Shown here: positions 17,828-27,033 of the stretch, one piece after another
Position numbering within the stretch: position 1 is the stretch's first letter
How the letters are laid out: each line of letters starts with the position of its first letter
DNA from: Bradyrhizobium erythrophlei
Lineage (GTDB): Bacteria; Pseudomonadota; Alphaproteobacteria; Rhizobiales; Xanthobacteraceae
NCBI RefSeq assembly: GCF_900129505.1
Contig: NZ_LT670818.1
Location: 8,217,001 to 8,281,000, forward strand
Direction of reading: 5' to 3'
Length of the DNA: 64,000 nt
The notes under the pieces: generated by a model
Told to the model about the DNA's origin: nothing
Databases searched by the model: none
Seen by the model: the letters and a program-made list of their open reading frames with translations, nothing else
Position numbers and translations under genes: made by a program

Positions 17828-19075
17828 ATGCTTCAACTGCAATCGGCGTTCGGCGTGTTCGCATTGCTCGCGATCGCCTGGGCGTTTGGGGAAAACCGCC
17901 GCAGCGTGTCGCTGCGGCAGGCGGCCGTCGGGCTTTTCGTCACCGTGCTCACCGCAATCATCCTGATCAAATTGCCGGTCGTCGCGCGCGCCTTCGGAAT
18001 CATCAACGATGCCGTCGGCGCGATTTCGTCGGCCTCGCGCGCCGGCACGTCCTTCGTGTTCGGCTATCTCGGCGGCGGCGCACTGCCGTTCGACCTCAAG
18101 GCGCCGGGCGCGGATTTTATTCTCGCGTTCCAGGCGCTCCCCGTCGTGCTGGTGATGAGTGTGCTCACCACGCTGCTGTTCTACTGGCGCATCCTGCCGC
18201 CGATCGTGCGCGGCATGGCGTGGCTCTTGGAGCGCACGCTCGGCGTCGGCGGCGCGGTGGGACTTTCCACTGCCGCCAACATCTTTCTCGGCATGGTGGA
18301 GGCGCCGCTGTTCATCCGGCCGTACCTCGCACAGCTGACGCGCAGCGAATTGTTCCTGGTGATGACCGGCGGCATGGCCGGGATCGCCGGCACCGTGCTG
18401 GTGCTCTACGCCACGCTGCTGGCACCGCTGATTCCCGACGCCGCCGCACATTTTGTCATCGCCTCGGTGCTGGGCGCGCCGGCGGCGATCCTGATCAGCC
18501 TGATCATGGTACCGGAGACCAGCGACATCAGGACCGGCGGGGCGCTAAGCGATCCCGAGATGCACGCTTCCTCCACCATGGAGGCGATCGTCAAGGGCAC
18601 CGTCGCCGGCCTCGAACTGCTCCTCAACATCGTCGCGATGCTGATCGTGCTGGTGGCGCTGGTCTATCTCGCCAACGCCATTTTGGGACTCCTGCCCGAG
18701 ATCGGGGGGCCGATTTCGTTGCAGCGGGTGCTCGGCTACGCGATGGCGCCGGTATGCTGGCTGTTGGGCCTTCCCTGGCCGCAGGCGATCACCGCGGGCA
18801 GCCTGATGGGTACCAAGACCGTGCTCAACGAGCTGATCGCCTATGTCGATCTGTCGAAGCTCGGCGCCGACGCGCTCGATTCCCGCTCGCGGCTGATCAT
18901 GCTCTATGCGATGTGCGGCTTCGCCAATTTCGGCAGCCTCGGCATCATGATCGGCGGCCTCGGCACCATGACGCCGGAACGCCGCGAGGAGATCAATGCG
19001 CTCGGACTGAAATCGATCGTCTCGGGCACGCTGACTACCTGTCTGATGGGCGCGATCGTGGGGGTGCTGACGTAA
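17828..19075 (+). CDS. Concentrative nucleoside transporter (NupC/CNT family)
   Basis: A 415-residue membrane protein. The family hallmarks are AANIFLGMVEAPLFIRPYL (the Glu-Ala-Pro motif), FLVMTGGMAGIAGTVL, MGTKTVLNELIAY and GFANFGSLGIMIGGLG. It imports nucleosides coupled to Na+ or H+. ATG 17828 is taken as the start; a GTG six bases upstream is possible, and a longer upstream frame lacks homology. It ends 6 bases before a palindromic repeat. Confidence 0.9.
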   Translation: MLQLQSAFGVFALLAIAWAFGENRRSVSLRQAAVGLFVTVLTAIILIKLPVVARAFGIINDAVGAISSASRAGTSFVFGYLGGGALPFDLKAPGADFILAFQALPVVLVMSVLTTLLFYWRILPPIVRGMAWLLERTLGVGGAVGLSTAANIFLGMVEAPLFIRPYLAQLTRSELFLVMTGGMAGIAGTVLVLYATLLAPLIPDAAAHFVIASVLGAPAAILISLIMVPETSDIRTGGALSDPEMHASSTMEAIVKGTVAGLELLLNIVAMLIVLVALVYLANAILGLLPEIGGPISLQRVLGYAMAPVCWLLGLPWPQAITAGSLMGTKTVLNELIAYVDLSKLGADALDSRSRLIMLYAMCGFANFGSLGIMIGGLGTMTPERREEINALGLKSIVSGTLTTCLMGAIVGVLT

Positions 19076-19081
19076 CTTCCC

Positions 19082-19163
19082 CGTCATTCCGGGGCGCGCT
19101 GTTAGCGCGAATCCGGAATCTCGAGATTCCGGGTTCGACGCTCTGCGTCGCCCCGGAATGACG
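19082..19163. repeat. Family A palindromic repeat (CGTCATTCCGGGGCG), copy 1
   Basis: The perfect 15-base terminal inverted repeats are CGTCATTCCGGGGCG and CGCCCCGGAATGACG. The centre contains GGAATCTCGAGATTCC, a perfect 16-base palindrome. Related copies are at 35436, 44268, 48744 and 52830. Here the repeat overlaps the last 62 bases of the acyltransferase gene on the minus strand. Confidence 0.85.
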
Positions 19164-21075
19164 AGTTCAATCCCAGCAGCGGCGCCAGGCGGCCCATCAC
19201 GTAAGAAGAGCCCTCCGCCGTGAGATGGGCGTGGTCAAACGACAACGGAATGCCGCCATCGATGGTGAGCGGGCATTGCCGTGCCGAACAGACCGCGGCG
19301 AGCACCGACACGTAAGAAAATTCGTTGCTCGCCGGCAGAGCGGCCTGCATGTTCTGGTCCAGGGCAAAGATATCGGGCAGAACGAAATCGTCGGACCGCG
19401 CCTCGACCTGGCGCAGATGCGCGCGCATCAGCATCGAGGGCAGCCTCGCCTTGAACTGCACGGCAGGGCCGAGCAGCGTCACCGGGATGCCGAGATCCCC
19501 GAGTTTCGCGATGGTTTGCCTGAGGTCGGCGATCATGCCATCGAACCGCGGCGGGCGGGCATATTCCAGCCAGTCCGCCGACAGGATGACGTGGTCGGGT
19601 TTGTGTTTGGCGAAGAATGCATCCATCTGCGCCGCAAAGCTGCGGCAGGAGGCGTTGCCCTGGGCCGCCGCGTTGAAGGTCGGCATGCATGCCGGCTCTG
19701 TCGCCTGCAGGATGTTCGTTGCCTGCGGATCGGTCATGCCAGCGAGCCCGTGAACATATTGCGCGGCAAAGCTGTCGCCCCACAGCAGCACATGGGCCTT
19801 GCCCGACGCGAAGCCGAGACAGGCATCGTCGAAACGGCCGCTGGCGGGCGCGAAACAACTGCCCTCGCGATACGGCACCCGGCGATCGTAGCCGTTGTAG
19901 ACTTCAATTTTCAGCGCGAATAGGTCGGCGCCGGACGGCGTCTGGCTCAACAGCAAGCCGGCGGCGCTGCCGGCCAGCAGCAGCACCGACGCAAGCGCGG
20001 CGATGCGGAACGCGTCGCGCCGCGTCCGCGCCAGCGACTTGCCGCGGAACGGCTGCTCGACGAACCGCCACGACAGATAGGACAGCCCCAGCGTCAGCCC
20101 GAACAGCGCGATCTTGTCGCTCGTCTCGAGCACCAGGCTGCTCTTGGAGAACCGCGCGAAAGCGAATAGCGGCCAGTGCCAGAGGTATAGCGAATAGGAG
20201 ATCTGGCCGACGAATCTTGCCGCAGCGAGCGGCGAATACCAGCTCCGCTCCTGCGTCGGCACGCCGATACCGCTCCAGATGAACAGCGCCGCGCCGAGGC
20301 AGGGTGTGAGCGCGTTGAAGCCGGGAAATCCCGGACCCGGGCGCAGCGAGAAGATCGGGATCGCGAGCAGCGCCAGCGCGATACCGCGCACAATGCCTTG
20401 CGCCAGGGCGTGGCGCAGCACCGGAAATCCCTGGACCGCAAGGAGCCCGCCGGCCAGGAATTCCCAGGCCCGCGGCGGGCTCATGAAGAAGGCGTTGGCG
20501 GAGCGGTCGCTCCCCATCAACCAGATCGAAAGCGTAAACGAGGCCAGTCCCAGCGCGCCGAGCACTGCCGGCAGCACCAGGCGGTGCCCTCGGGACAGTC
20601 GAAGCACCCCCCACAACAGGATCGGCAGCACCAGATAGAACTGCTCTTCGACCGCGAGCGACCAGGTATGCAGCAGCGGCTTCTCCACCGCCGCATGGCC
20701 GAAATAGCCGGTCTGAAACCAGAAGAAGAAATTCGAAGTGAAGGTGATCACCGACACGACCGAAAGGAAGAAGTCCGCCCGTTCCGAGGTCAGGAGATAA
20801 TGAAAGGACGGGATCGCAGTCAGCGCCACCATCGCATACAGCGCGGGCAGCAGCCGTCGCACCCGTCGCTCGTAGAACCGCGCAAAGGAAAACGTGCCGG
20901 CCGCGACTTCCGACTGGATGACCCCGGTGATCAGGTAGCCTGAGATCACGAAGAAGATATCGACGCCGACGAAGCCGCCGAAGTTTGCCGGCGGCTCGAG
21001 ATTGTGGAACGCGACGACCGCGAGCACCGCGATGGCGCGCAGCCAGTCGATATCTTCGCGATAGTCGCGCCTCAC
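19102..21075 (-). CDS. Acyltransferase-3 / SGNH fusion (OafA-like O-acetyltransferase)
   Basis: A 657-residue protein. Residues 1-350 are a 10-11 helix acyltransferase-3 domain that starts YREDIDWLRAIAVLAVVAFH and contains GFVGVDIFFVISGYLI. Residues 395-640 form an SGNH domain, with GDSFAAQY as block I and FDHAHLT near the end holding the catalytic Asp and His. Such proteins O-acetylate lipopolysaccharide or exopolysaccharide across the inner membrane. The start is GTG 21075. The last 21 or so residues (from about SSFRGDAERRTRN) are encoded by the palindromic repeat. Confidence 0.9.
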   Translation of the reverse strand: MRRDYREDIDWLRAIAVLAVVAFHNLEPPANFGGFVGVDIFFVISGYLITGVIQSEVAAGTFSFARFYERRVRRLLPALYAMVALTAIPSFHYLLTSERADFFLSVVSVITFTSNFFFWFQTGYFGHAAVEKPLLHTWSLAVEEQFYLVLPILLWGVLRLSRGHRLVLPAVLGALGLASFTLSIWLMGSDRSANAFFMSPPRAWEFLAGGLLAVQGFPVLRHALAQGIVRGIALALLAIPIFSLRPGPGFPGFNALTPCLGAALFIWSGIGVPTQERSWYSPLAAARFVGQISYSLYLWHWPLFAFARFSKSSLVLETSDKIALFGLTLGLSYLSWRFVEQPFRGKSLARTRRDAFRIAALASVLLLAGSAAGLLLSQTPSGADLFALKIEVYNGYDRRVPYREGSCFAPASGRFDDACLGFASGKAHVLLWGDSFAAQYVHGLAGMTDPQATNILQATEPACMPTFNAAAQGNASCRSFAAQMDAFFAKHKPDHVILSADWLEYARPPRFDGMIADLRQTIAKLGDLGIPVTLLGPAVQFKARLPSMLMRAHLRQVEARSDDFVLPDIFALDQNMQAALPASNEFSYVSVLAAVCSARQCPLTIDGGIPLSFDHAHLTAEGSSYVMGRLAPLLGLNSSFRGDAERRTRNLEIPDSR

Positions 21076-21148
21076 AATCGCTAAACCGCCCGAACCTGAT
21101 TGAAAGAGGTCTGGCTGCCTAGCGCGCCCGCATGACGAAACGCGCGCC

Positions 21149-21706
21149 TCATGCCGAAAGTTCGGTGGTCTTGAACTCCGCGGGCAGGATCACTTCAAGC
21201 AATTCGACGTCGTCGGAATAGTCCATGATCAAATGCTTGATCCGGGGCGGCTGGGTCCAGCTGGAGCCCTCTTTCATCAAGGTTTCGCCCTGTCCTTCCA
21301 TGTAGGTTTTGACCCAGCCTTTCAGCACGTAGACCATCTGGAAGTCGACGTCGTGGAAATGCAGTTTTGAGACTTCCGCCGGATCGCACGGTCCGATCAA
21401 CCGGATCACGTGCGCCCGCGCCAGGCCCTGGCTTGCCTCGGCTATCCCGAGGTCGCGGTATTGCGCGTAGGAGCGCAGGCCGTCGGCTCTAAAATCCTCT
21501 TCGCGGTGATGGCTGATGGCGACGCGCTGTTTGGGACGGGCGCGCTTGACCGGCGCCGGCGCGCGGCCCTTGGCCTCGAGTTTCTTTCGCGCCGTGGTTT
21601 TGGCGGTGGTCTTCCTGGTTGTCTTGCCGGCGGCTGTGCGCGCGGGCGATTTCTTCTGCGCGGCGGTGCGGCTTGCTGCCCTCGATTTCGGCTTCTGCTT
21701 GGCCAT
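21149..21706 (-). CDS. Cupin domain protein with histone-H1-like tail
   Basis: A 185-residue protein. The first 60 residues are almost only Lys, Ala, Arg, Thr and Pro (KKSPARTAAGKTTRKTTAKT), like bacterial histone-H1/AlgP tails. Residues 90-180 form a cupin: KLHFHDVDFQMVYVLKG holds the metal-binding His-x-His region, and WTQPPRIKHL supplies the later His. The tail suggests DNA or RNA association. The cupin part resembles sugar/metal-binding sensor domains, but no reaction can be assigned. Confidence 0.75.
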   Translation of the reverse strand: MAKQKPKSRAASRTAAQKKSPARTAAGKTTRKTTAKTTARKKLEAKGRAPAPVKRARPKQRVAISHHREEDFRADGLRSYAQYRDLGIAEASQGLARAHVIRLIGPCDPAEVSKLHFHDVDFQMVYVLKGWVKTYMEGQGETLMKEGSSWTQPPRIKHLIMDYSDDVELLEVILPAEFKTTELSA

Positions 21707-21768
21707 CGACGTTCTCCCCTTCGGTGTCGTGGGAAAACGTTAGCACAGATCGCGGTGCGCAGTAATTT

Positions 21769-21850
21769 GTAGGGTGGGCAAAGGTGCGCTTGCACCGTGC
21801 CCACCATGCCGGCCGAGCGCGTTGTGGTGGGCTCGCCTTGCCCACCCTCC
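21769..21850. repeat. Inverted repeat (GTAGGGTGGGCA type)
   Basis: AGGGTGGGCAAAGGTGCGC at the left pairs with GGCTCGCCTTGCCCACCCT at the right, and GTGCCCACCATG with TGTGGTGGGCTC inside. This class of repeat is common in Bradyrhizobium intergenic DNA. It lies upstream of the cupin gene and just downstream of usg, both of which are on the minus strand. Confidence 0.7.
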
Positions 21851-21866
21851 GAAGACCTGCTTGGCG

Positions 21867-22154
21867 TCAGTGCAGCCGGAAGACGCCGTCGACCGCACGC
21901 AGTTCGGCGGGCTTGATCAGCTTGGAATGCGCCACCGTGACCGAGAACAGCGGGCCTTCGAGTTTTTCCTGCCAGAAGGCGAGGAAATCCTTCAGCGCCG
22001 GGAATTTTGGAAACAGGTCGTAATTCTGCCAGACGTAGGTCTGCAGCAGCGAGGGATGATCCGGCATCCGATACAGAATCTGCGCCGTCGTCAGCCCATA
22101 ACCCAGCACCTGCTTCCGGAAATCATCGGAAACAACCCCAACCCGCGAGACCAT
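21867..22154 (-). CDS. usg: Usg family protein
   Basis: A 95-residue protein with the Usg family pattern: LGYGLTTAQILYRMPDHPS near the N-terminus and QTYVWQNYDLFPKFPALKDF in the middle. Usg proteins are small, conserved alphaproteobacterial proteins first noticed upstream of a tryptophan gene in Caulobacter; their function is unknown. It is divergent from groES with a 380-base gap full of regulatory sequence. Confidence 0.88.
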   Translation of the reverse strand: MVSRVGVVSDDFRKQVLGYGLTTAQILYRMPDHPSLLQTYVWQNYDLFPKFPALKDFLAFWQEKLEGPLFSVTVAHSKLIKPAELRAVDGVFRLH

Positions 22155-22357
22155 GCCAAACCTCCATTGCTGGAGCGCATTTCACGTGGTGGCCGCCAAC
22201 CGGAGCCACCCCGGCGGAGATGCGCTCACATGAGAGAAATGTGACGCACGATACCAACACATCACAAGCCTAAATGTTTAACGGTTTGTTGAAAAATGGC
22301 GCGTTGGCAGCAGCTTACCGCAGGTGCTAATACGGGATTCGAGGGTCGGCCGGCCGG

Positions 22358-22373
22358 ATTAATCATGATTAAT
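22358..22373. promoter_or_regulatory. Perfect 16-bp palindrome ATTAATCATGATTAAT
   Basis: ATTAATCATGATTAAT is fully self-complementary and AT-rich in a GC-rich genome. It lies 5 bases upstream of the first CIRCE-like site in the usg-groES gap. It could be an operator or upstream element. No family is identified. Confidence 0.4.
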
Positions 22374-22377
22374 GAAA

Positions 22378-22404
22378 TTGGCAGGCGTCATATTTGAGTG
22401 CCAA
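22378..22404 (+). promoter_or_regulatory. CIRCE-like operator, upstream copy
   Basis: TTGGCAGGC (22378-22386), exactly nine bases, then GAGTGCCAA (22396-22404). The right half is a perfect alphaproteobacterial CIRCE half-site; the left half differs at two positions from TTGGCACTC. CIRCE is the binding site of the repressor HrcA, which controls groESL and dnaKJ. A second site lies 87 bases downstream. Confidence 0.6.
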
Positions 22405-22421
22405 TTTTTCTGCTAAAAGCC

Positions 22422-22450
22422 CTTGTTCCCCGCAGAAGTGTGGACTATGT
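22422..22450 (+). promoter_or_regulatory. Candidate heat-shock (RpoH-type) promoter for groES-groEL
   Basis: CTTG at 22422-22425, 18 bases, then ACTATGT at 22444-22450. The alphaproteobacterial RpoH consensus is CTTG-N17/18-CYTATNT, matched here at all but one position. A housekeeping reading (TTGTTC-N17-TATGTC) overlaps it. It lies between the two CIRCE-like sites and 85 bases upstream of groES. Confidence 0.45.
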
Positions 22451-22464
22451 CCACTGAAGTCGCG

Positions 22465-22491
22465 CTGGCACTCGCTGGCATAGACTGCCAA
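22465..22491 (+). promoter_or_regulatory. CIRCE-like operator, downstream copy
   Basis: CTGGCACTC (22465-22473), nine bases, then GACTGCCAA (22483-22491). The left half is a perfect CIRCE half; the right half has one mismatch from GAGTGCCAA. The position just downstream of the candidate promoter and 44 bases before groES is the usual place for an HrcA operator. Confidence 0.7.
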
Positions 22492-22534
22492 AATCCAAAA
22501 TTCGACAACATCTTCAGAAACTTAGGAGGACTGC

Positions 22535-22852
22535 ATGAAATTCCGTCCGCTTCACGACCGCGTCGTGGTCAAGCGCATCGACGCCGAAGAGAAGACAGCC
22601 GGCGGCATCATCATCCCGGACAGCGCCAAGGAAAAGCCCTCGCAGGGCGAAATCACCGCTGTCGGCCCGGGCGGCCGTGACGAAGCCGGCAAGCTGATCC
22701 CGATCGATCTCAAGGTCGGCGACCGCGTGCTGTTCGGCAAGTGGTCCGGCACCGAGGTCAAGCTCGATGGCGAAGAGCTCCTGATCATGAAGGAGAGCGA
22801 CATCATGGGCGTTCTGACCGACTTTCCCGCGACCAAGAAGAAGGCCGCCTAA
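22535..22852 (+). CDS. groES: Co-chaperonin GroES
   Basis: A 105-residue protein, the usual GroES length. [16 protein letters not shown] is the standard start, [19 protein letters not shown] contains the mobile loop that binds GroEL, and the rest forms the beta-barrel ring. It caps the GroEL folding chamber in the cytosol. TAGGAGG ends 6 bases before the ATG. groEL follows after 37 bases, so they form one operon. Confidence 0.98.
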   Translation: MKFRPLHDRVVVKRIDAEEKTAGGIIIPDSAKEKPSQGEITAVGPGGRDEAGKLIPIDLKVGDRVLFGKWSGTEVKLDGEELLIMKESDIMGVLTDFPATKKKAA

Positions 22853-22871
22853 GCGCCTTTTCCCCTCATAG

Positions 22872-24533
<1,662 letters not shown>

Positions 24534-24570
24534 GCAGTCCATCTCGCTTCAGGCGATCATCCAGAAATGC

Positions 24571-24600
24571 AAAACCCCGGCAGCGATGCCGGGGTTTTCG
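24571..24600 (+). terminator. Rho-independent terminator of groES-groEL
   Basis: AAAACCCCGG (24571-24580) pairs with CCGGGGTTTT (24589-24598) around an eight-base loop, with a T run inside the 3' arm. It lies 38 bases after the groEL stop. Confidence 0.85.
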
Positions 24601-24731
24601 TTTGGGCTGGATCGCGAGGCACGTCACAAATCTTGTCATTCGGGGCGCGGCTCTTTGCGCAGGCCTGGAGCCTGTCGTCGCGTGGCACAAAAGCGCCGAC
24701 CCGGACGAAGGATGGCTTGTCCCATTCCTCC

Positions 24732-25574
24732 CTATCCCTTCGCAAATTCATGAAAGCAATCGCGCGCCCAATCGATCACGGCGCGCGCGGCGGGATCGCG
24801 CTTGAGGTGGTTCTGCACCAATAGCCAGACATCGCGGCGGCGGGGCAAGAGCGTGGCGCGCAGGCGGCGGTCGGCGAGCAAATCCGCGCAGGAGTGTTCG
24901 GGCAGGATGCCCAGGGCCTGATGGGACTGGATCAGTCCTCTGATGACGCGGACGTTGTCGGTGACGCAACGCGCGCGCTGCTGCAGTCCCCTCGCCTTCA
25001 GGAACTGCGATTCCGGGATCGAGCCGAGGTCCTCCGGATAGCCGCAGACCACCGGTTCGAAACCCGCAGCCGCGACGGGCTCGATGAAATACAACCGGAC
25101 TTCCGCAAGCTTCGAAATGGTAAAATCGCCCTTGTCCGGCTTGCGCAGACGAATGGCAAGATCGGCTGCCCAGCGCGAGAATTTTACATTTTCGCTGGAG
25201 GTGAGGAATTGCAGGGCGAGGCCAGGGTTCCGCACCAGCAATGTGTTGGCGCGCGGCGCCAGCAGTTCTTCCGCCACCGCATTGGTGGAAGCGATCCGGA
25301 AACGCCCGCTCAGACCGGGCAGGCTCTCGCCGACCTTGCCGATCTCGGCGACATGCCCCGCCATCGCCTGGATATGCGCGAGCACCGTCTCGCATTGCCG
25401 GGTCGGCCTGCGCACGCCGTCGACGGCCTCGAACAATCTCCAACCCAGCGCACGCTCGATCCGCGCCAGCCGCCGCCCGACTGTCGTCTCGTCGATGCGC
25501 AGTCGCGCACTGGCGCCGGCGTAGGTACCCTCGTCGCGGACCGCCGTTACGATGCGAAGATCGTCCCAATTCAT
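24732..25574 (-). CDS. LysR family transcriptional regulator
   Basis: A 280-residue regulator. The N-terminal winged helix-turn-helix (MNWDDLRIVTAVRDEGTYAG followed by ARLRIDETTVGRRLARIER) is of the LysR type, with an effector-binding domain from about residue 90. ATG 25574 is selected because the helix-turn-helix starts there. It is divergent from an isochorismatase-GST pair and probably controls it. The effector is unknown. Confidence 0.88.
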   Translation of the reverse strand: MNWDDLRIVTAVRDEGTYAGASARLRIDETTVGRRLARIERALGWRLFEAVDGVRRPTRQCETVLAHIQAMAGHVAEIGKVGESLPGLSGRFRIASTNAVAEELLAPRANTLLVRNPGLALQFLTSSENVKFSRWAADLAIRLRKPDKGDFTISKLAEVRLYFIEPVAAAGFEPVVCGYPEDLGSIPESQFLKARGLQQRARCVTDNVRVIRGLIQSHQALGILPEHSCADLLADRRLRATLLPRRRDVWLLVQNHLKRDPAARAVIDWARDCFHEFAKG

Positions 25575-25604
25575 GCACCGGAGATACCACGAAGCCTGCG
25601 CTAC

Positions 25605-25633
25605 CTGCAATAATGCAGCCATCGGCTGCAATA
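25605..25633. promoter_or_regulatory. Candidate LysR operator in divergent gap
   Basis: CTGCAATAATGCAG at 25605-25618 is a nearly perfect palindrome fitting the T-N11-A pattern bound by LysR proteins. CTGCAATA is repeated at 25626-25633, exactly 21 bases (two helical turns) downstream. It lies between the LysR gene and the hydrolase gene. Confidence 0.45.
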
Positions 25634-25706
25634 GTCCTGCGTGAAAGCAGGCTGCGGTTCGCTATGTCTTGGTCTTCGGCAACTTCACTCCGAGATCGAG
25701 GCCACC

Positions 25707-26303
25707 ATGACCACCGCTAAAACCCTGCTTGAACTCGCTGGCGCCGACCTAAGCCTTCCCCGGCTGAGCGACGCCTGTCTGGTCCTGATCGATCTGCAGA
25801 ACGAATATCTCGCGGGCCCGGTCGCGCTGCCCGATGCCGAAGCCGCGGTCGCAAGTGCCGCAAAACTGCTGGCGCGGGCGCGAAACCGCGGAACGTCGGT
25901 GTTTCACGTCGCGCACAGGGGGAAAGCCGGCGGCTTGTTCGATCGCGCCACAGAGCGCGGCGCCATTGTCGCCGCGCTGGCCCCGCTCGCCGACGAGCCC
26001 GTGATCGAGAAGGAATTGCCCAACGCCTTCGCCGGGACAGATCTGCAGGCGCGCCTCCAGGCTGCCGGGCACAGGAACGTCATCCTCGCGGGATTGATGA
26101 CGCATATGTGCGTCAGCTCCACCGCGCGAGCAGCACTCGATCTCGGCTTTCGGATTACCATCAACGCCGACAGCTGCGCCACGCGCGACCTCCCCGACGG
26201 CCGCGGCGGGACGATTCCGGCGGCAACGGTCCATGACGTCGCGCTCGCCGAACTTTCCGACCGTTTTGCGATTATCGCGCGCGGCAGCGGCGCGCTGGTC
26301 TAA
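25707..26303 (+). CDS. Isochorismatase-like cysteine hydrolase
   Basis: A 198-residue isochorismatase-fold hydrolase. DACLVLIDLQNEYLAGP holds the catalytic Asp, the Lys is in VIEKELPNAFAGTDL, and the nucleophile Cys is in GLMTHMCVSSTARAAL. Family members hydrolyse amide, imide or isochorismate bonds (nicotinamidase-like). ATG 25707 lies where homology begins. A GST follows after 14 bases, and the LysR gene is divergent. Confidence 0.88.
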   Translation: MTTAKTLLELAGADLSLPRLSDACLVLIDLQNEYLAGPVALPDAEAAVASAAKLLARARNRGTSVFHVAHRGKAGGLFDRATERGAIVAALAPLADEPVIEKELPNAFAGTDLQARLQAAGHRNVILAGLMTHMCVSSTARAALDLGFRITINADSCATRDLPDGRGGTIPAATVHDVALAELSDRFAIIARGSGALV

Positions 26304-26317
26304 CGCTGACGGAGGCC

Positions 26318-26950
26318 ATGATGCTGCAGCTTTATTTCTGGCCGATGGCCTGCTCGCTCGCCAGCCGCATCACGTTGATGGAGGCCGGCATCGAGGCGCG
26401 CTATCATTTGGTGCATCTCTGGAAAAAGAAGGTGATCGAGGACGATACCGACTTCTGGGCGGTGTCACCGAAGGGCGCCGTGCCGGTGCTGGTGCTGGAA
26501 AACGGCGAGCGGCTGACCGAAAACGCAGCCGTGCTGCAATACATCGCCGATCTCCGTCCGGAGTTCGGGCTCGCGCCGCCACCGGGCGATCCCGACCGCT
26601 ACCGGCTCCAGGAGTGGCTGTCTTTCGTCGGCACCGAGATCCACAAGGCATTCCTGTTTCCGACCTTCTGGTACAAAGACCAAGCGGCCAACGCGATTGC
26701 GCGCGAGCGGATCGGCAAAAACGTGTCGGTCGCCGCCGAACATCTCGATGACCGACAATACCTCGTCGGCGAGCGCTTCACCGTGGCCGATGCCTATCTC
26801 GCCTGGTCACTGCTGCTGCTCGGGCGCGGCGGCGTCGATGTCGCGTCGTGGCCGTCGTTGGTCAGCTATCTAGACCGCATCCAGGGGCGCCCTCGGGTGA
26901 AGGCCGCGATCGAGGCGGAGCGGCAGATCTACAAGACGCTGATGGCGTGA
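26318..26950 (+). CDS. Glutathione S-transferase
   Basis: A 210-residue GST. The N-terminal thioredoxin domain starts LQLYFWPMACSLASRITLME with the catalytic Ser/Cys region, followed by SPKGAVPVLVLENGERLTEN and AAVLQYIAD, which bind glutathione. The C-terminal helical domain includes RFTVADAYLAWSLLL, the usual N-capping motif. It is like beta-class bacterial GSTs. Co-transcription with the isochorismatase-like hydrolase is likely, suggesting a small detoxification operon. Confidence 0.9.
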   Translation: MMLQLYFWPMACSLASRITLMEAGIEARYHLVHLWKKKVIEDDTDFWAVSPKGAVPVLVLENGERLTENAAVLQYIADLRPEFGLAPPPGDPDRYRLQEWLSFVGTEIHKAFLFPTFWYKDQAANAIARERIGKNVSVAAEHLDDRQYLVGERFTVADAYLAWSLLLLGRGGVDVASWPSLVSYLDRIQGRPRVKAAIEAERQIYKTLMA

Positions 26951-27033
26951 GGAGCTCGGCGCATCGCGCCGCCCCGGAATGGAGGATGATCGTTCGCCAT
27001 GACCTCGCGATCAAATGCGATGACGCCCTCGTC

